Shown one piece after another: positions 5,925-7,605 of a stretch of 7,605 nt of DNA (position 1 is its first letter; each line of letters opens with the position of its first letter). The translations under genes were made by a program, and so were the position numbers. Below the pieces are notes generated by a model, which saw only the letters and a list, made by a program, of their open reading frames with translations, ran no database searches and was not told the DNA's origin. The stretch comes from Syntrophaceae bacterium UBA2208 (GTDB lineage Bacteria > Desulfobacterota > BSN033 > UBA1163). The stretch spans positions 1 to 7,605 of the forward strand of contig DCUS01000150.1 in NCBI GenBank assembly GCA_002327885.1. The letters run 5' to 3'.

Positions 5925-6242
5925 ATGGATGAAAGGATTCTTGAGTTGAAGGCTGAGGTTTTGAAGACCCTGGCTCAACCCACCCGCCTGAAGATTCTGG
6001 AATGTTTGAGAAACGGAGAGAAATGCATTTGTGAAATCGTCCCAGCCATAAATGGAGAACAGTCCAATATTTCACGTCACATATCTCTAATGCAGAAGAA
6101 CCATATCATCACGACTCGAAAGGATGGAGTGAGAGTCATGGTGAAGGTGTTGGATCCGGAGATTTTTAATATTCTCGATAGGGTGAGCAAAATTTTGAAA
6201 GACCAATTAAAAGAGCAAGAGGAATTGCTTTTGAAGATTTGA
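5925..6242 (+). CDS. arsR: ArsR/SmtB-family arsenite-responsive repressor
   Basis: Dimeric winged-helix repressor that leaves DNA on binding trivalent arsenic. From the ATG at 5925 it has 105 residues, normal for the family; using the ATG at 5898 would add nine residues (114) and place the start inside the operator. Seen: the helix LAQPTRLKILECL at 16-28 typical of ArsR; Cys34 and Cys36 in KCICEI, equivalent to the CxC of the ELCVCD arsenite site of classic ArsR; Cys27 nearby could be a third ligand; and recognition helix SNISRHISLMQ. The C-terminus is a charged helix, probably for dimerisation. It is preceded by its own promoter and palindromic operator and followed after 64 bases by the permease gene with no terminator between, so both form one arsenic-inducible operon. 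The metal specificity is inferred from the CxC motif and context. Confidence 0.92.
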   Translation: MDERILELKAEVLKTLAQPTRLKILECLRNGEKCICEIVPAINGEQSNISRHISLMQKNHIITTRKDGVRVMVKVLDPEIFNILDRVSKILKDQLKEQEELLLKI

Positions 6243-6306
6243 TTTCACCAACCATGGGCGGGTTTCATCTTATAGTCAGTAGGTAACAATACATAAAGGC
6301 TTAAAT

Positions 6307-7602
6307 ATGAAAGATCGGTATAAATTTCTCATTGTCTTAGGTGTATTTATTGCGGCATATTTTATCCCATTTGGGGACGAAAGGGTAAGAAAAGCGATCC
6401 TTGAGGCCTTCTACATGATTCAGGATTATGCTCAGAAGCATGTGCTTTTGTGCCTTGTCCCGGCCTTCTTCATTGCAGGGGCGATAACGGTCTTCATTTC
6501 CCAGGCATCAGTCATGAAATACTTAGGTCCTCTGGCGAATAAGTTTCTTGCTTATTCGGTCGCTTCTGTCTCCGGAGCGATTCTCGCCGTCTGCTCGTGC
6601 ACCGTGCTTCCGCTCTTTGCCGGCATCTACCGGATGGGAGCAGGGCTAGGGCCTGCAACGGCCTTTCTCTATTCAGGCCCCGCCATAAATATTCTCGCCA
6701 TCGTTCTTTCCGCAAAGGTCTTAGGCTGGCAGATTGGGCTTGCAAGGGCGGCTGGTTCTGTCGGTTTTGCCTATGTGATCGGTCTTGCGATGGCCTTTAT
6801 TTTCAGAGACGACGAGACGGAGAAAAAGAAGGTCCAGATGGCAATGCCTGCCGAAGAACCACCGCTTCCCCTCTGGCAGGAGATCGTTTATATGGCCTCT
6901 ATGATCGGGGTCCTCGTCTTTGCAAACTGGGCAAAGCCCGATGTCACCGAGGGGATCTGGTATGGTGTATATGCTATCAAATGGTACATTACCGGCGCTT
7001 TTGGCCTTCTCTTTACATATACTTTTGTGAAGTGGCTCAAAGCAAGACTCTGGGTGTCTTTGATCGGGGTCATGGTCGTTGCTTTCCTGGCGGTCCTTTT
7101 TCCGGAGTATCCACTTCTATCTTTTTCTGCAGGCATCGCCTTCCTCGTTTATGCAGGCAAAACCTCTTCGGCTGAGACGAAAGACTGGATTGGTGCAACC
7201 TGGTCTTTTACTCTTATGATTCTCCCGCTTCTCTTCGGTGGTGTGCTGATTGCCGGGTTTCTGCTCGGCATGCCCGGTACGGACAACGGGATCATCCCGA
7301 ACCAGTGGATTGCACGGCTGGTAGGAGGCAATTCATTATTCGCTAATCTTCTGGCATCGGTTGTCGGGGCCTTCATGTATTTTGCGACCCTCACAGAGGT
7401 GCCTATAGTGCAGGGCCTTCTCGGCTCGGGGATGGGGAAAGGGCCTGCCCTTGCTTTACTCCTTGCGGGTCCCGCATTGTCGCTTCCGAACATGATTGTC
7501 ATACGGAGCGTCCTTGGAACGAAAAAATCATTAGTCTTCTTCGGTCTTGTTATCGTACTCTCCACAATTGTGGGAATGATTTTTGGGTGGATAGCGGGGT
7601 AA
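6307..7602 (+). CDS. COG0701-type permease (ArsP / SO_0444-like), probable arsenic exporter
   Basis: Inner-membrane permease of 431 residues with about ten or more hydrophobic segments (roughly 6-22, 44-66, 79-105, 112-137, 143-166, 190-207, 222-242, 247-265, 295-320, 340-365, 376-397, 405-430) and a charged cytoplasmic-type loop at 167-189. The family signature AVCSCTVLPLF (94-104; Cys96 and Cys98) is followed by GAGLGPATAFLYSGPA at 111-126. A related motif, GMGKGPALALLLAGPA, recurs at 375-390, pointing to an internally duplicated fold. Known relatives export trivalent organoarsenicals (ArsP) or arsenite and other metals (SO_0444 type); the CSC pair is a likely thiol site for As(III). Lying directly downstream of arsR, it probably removes the arsenite made by ArrAB. 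The ribosome binding site is weak (AAAGG, 6295-6299). The exact substrate cannot be told. The stop lies three bases before the window end. Confidence 0.85.
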   Translation: MKDRYKFLIVLGVFIAAYFIPFGDERVRKAILEAFYMIQDYAQKHVLLCLVPAFFIAGAITVFISQASVMKYLGPLANKFLAYSVASVSGAILAVCSCTVLPLFAGIYRMGAGLGPATAFLYSGPAINILAIVLSAKVLGWQIGLARAAGSVGFAYVIGLAMAFIFRDDETEKKKVQMAMPAEEPPLPLWQEIVYMASMIGVLVFANWAKPDVTEGIWYGVYAIKWYITGAFGLLFTYTFVKWLKARLWVSLIGVMVVAFLAVLFPEYPLLSFSAGIAFLVYAGKTSSAETKDWIGATWSFTLMILPLLFGGVLIAGFLLGMPGTDNGIIPNQWIARLVGGNSLFANLLASVVGAFMYFATLTEVPIVQGLLGSGMGKGPALALLLAGPALSLPNMIVIRSVLGTKKSLVFFGLVIVLSTIVGMIFGWIAG

Positions 7603-7605
7603 AAG

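Noticed and set aside
6597..7175. Plus-strand open frame of 192 codons in another frame within the permease
   Set aside because: Shadow of the permease gene; rich in Arg and Cys, no ribosome binding site, and the permease frame carries family motifs throughout.
7149..7565. Minus-strand open frame of 138 codons in the permease
   Set aside because: Antisense shadow of a conserved membrane protein; no domain recognised.

Overview
The window looks like the chromosome of an anaerobic, arsenate-respiring bacterium, most likely of the Desulfobacterota (former Deltaproteobacteria) or a similar Gram-negative lineage. This rests on a Tat-exported respiratory arsenate reductase, dispersed palindromic repeats with a GTCATTGCGAG core, and an island-type gene of a kind I associate with such genomes. 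The taxon is inferred; nothing here fixes it.

Layout. Positions 1-936 hold the 3' part of an uncharacterised, coiled-coil-rich gene that is cut by the window edge. Positions 937-1152 are gene-poor and contain a good sigma70-type promoter (1086-1114). At 1153-1212 lies the 3' portion of a class II tRNA-Leu(CAA) ending in CCA, with no 5' half. This is the usual footprint of a genomic island that integrated into the 3' end of a tRNA gene, so 1-1152 is probably the distal end of an island and 1213 onward is either old chromosome or a second, tandem element. Between the tRNA fragment and arrA (1213-1376) are two hairpins with related arms; the second is a textbook intrinsic terminator only 27 bases before the arrA start codon, which raises the possibility of attenuation.

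The core is arrA (1377-3920, molybdopterin catalytic subunit) and arrB (3946-4743, four-cluster ferredoxin subunit), then arrD (4943-5614, TorD-family assembly chaperone). The chaperone gene is flanked on both sides by nested palindromic repeat elements (4791-4930 and 5726-5854). Its start carries an A9-G6 homopolymer tract that could slip. No membrane anchor (arrC) gene is seen.

A second transcription unit follows: an arsR-family repressor (5925-6242) with a CxC arsenite-binding motif and a 24-bp perfect-arm palindromic operator overlapping its own promoter, then a COG0701-type (ArsP/SO_0444-like) permease (6307-7602) with a CSC motif.

How it works together: ArrAB reduces arsenate to arsenite in the periplasm as the end of an electron transport chain, and ArrD helps mature ArrA before Tat export. 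Arsenite entering the cell would release ArsR and switch on the permease, which would expel it. The overall system (arr respiration plus ars detoxification) is known. The less ordinary parts are the arrA leader, the island scar upstream of it, and the repeat-bracketed, slippery chaperone gene.
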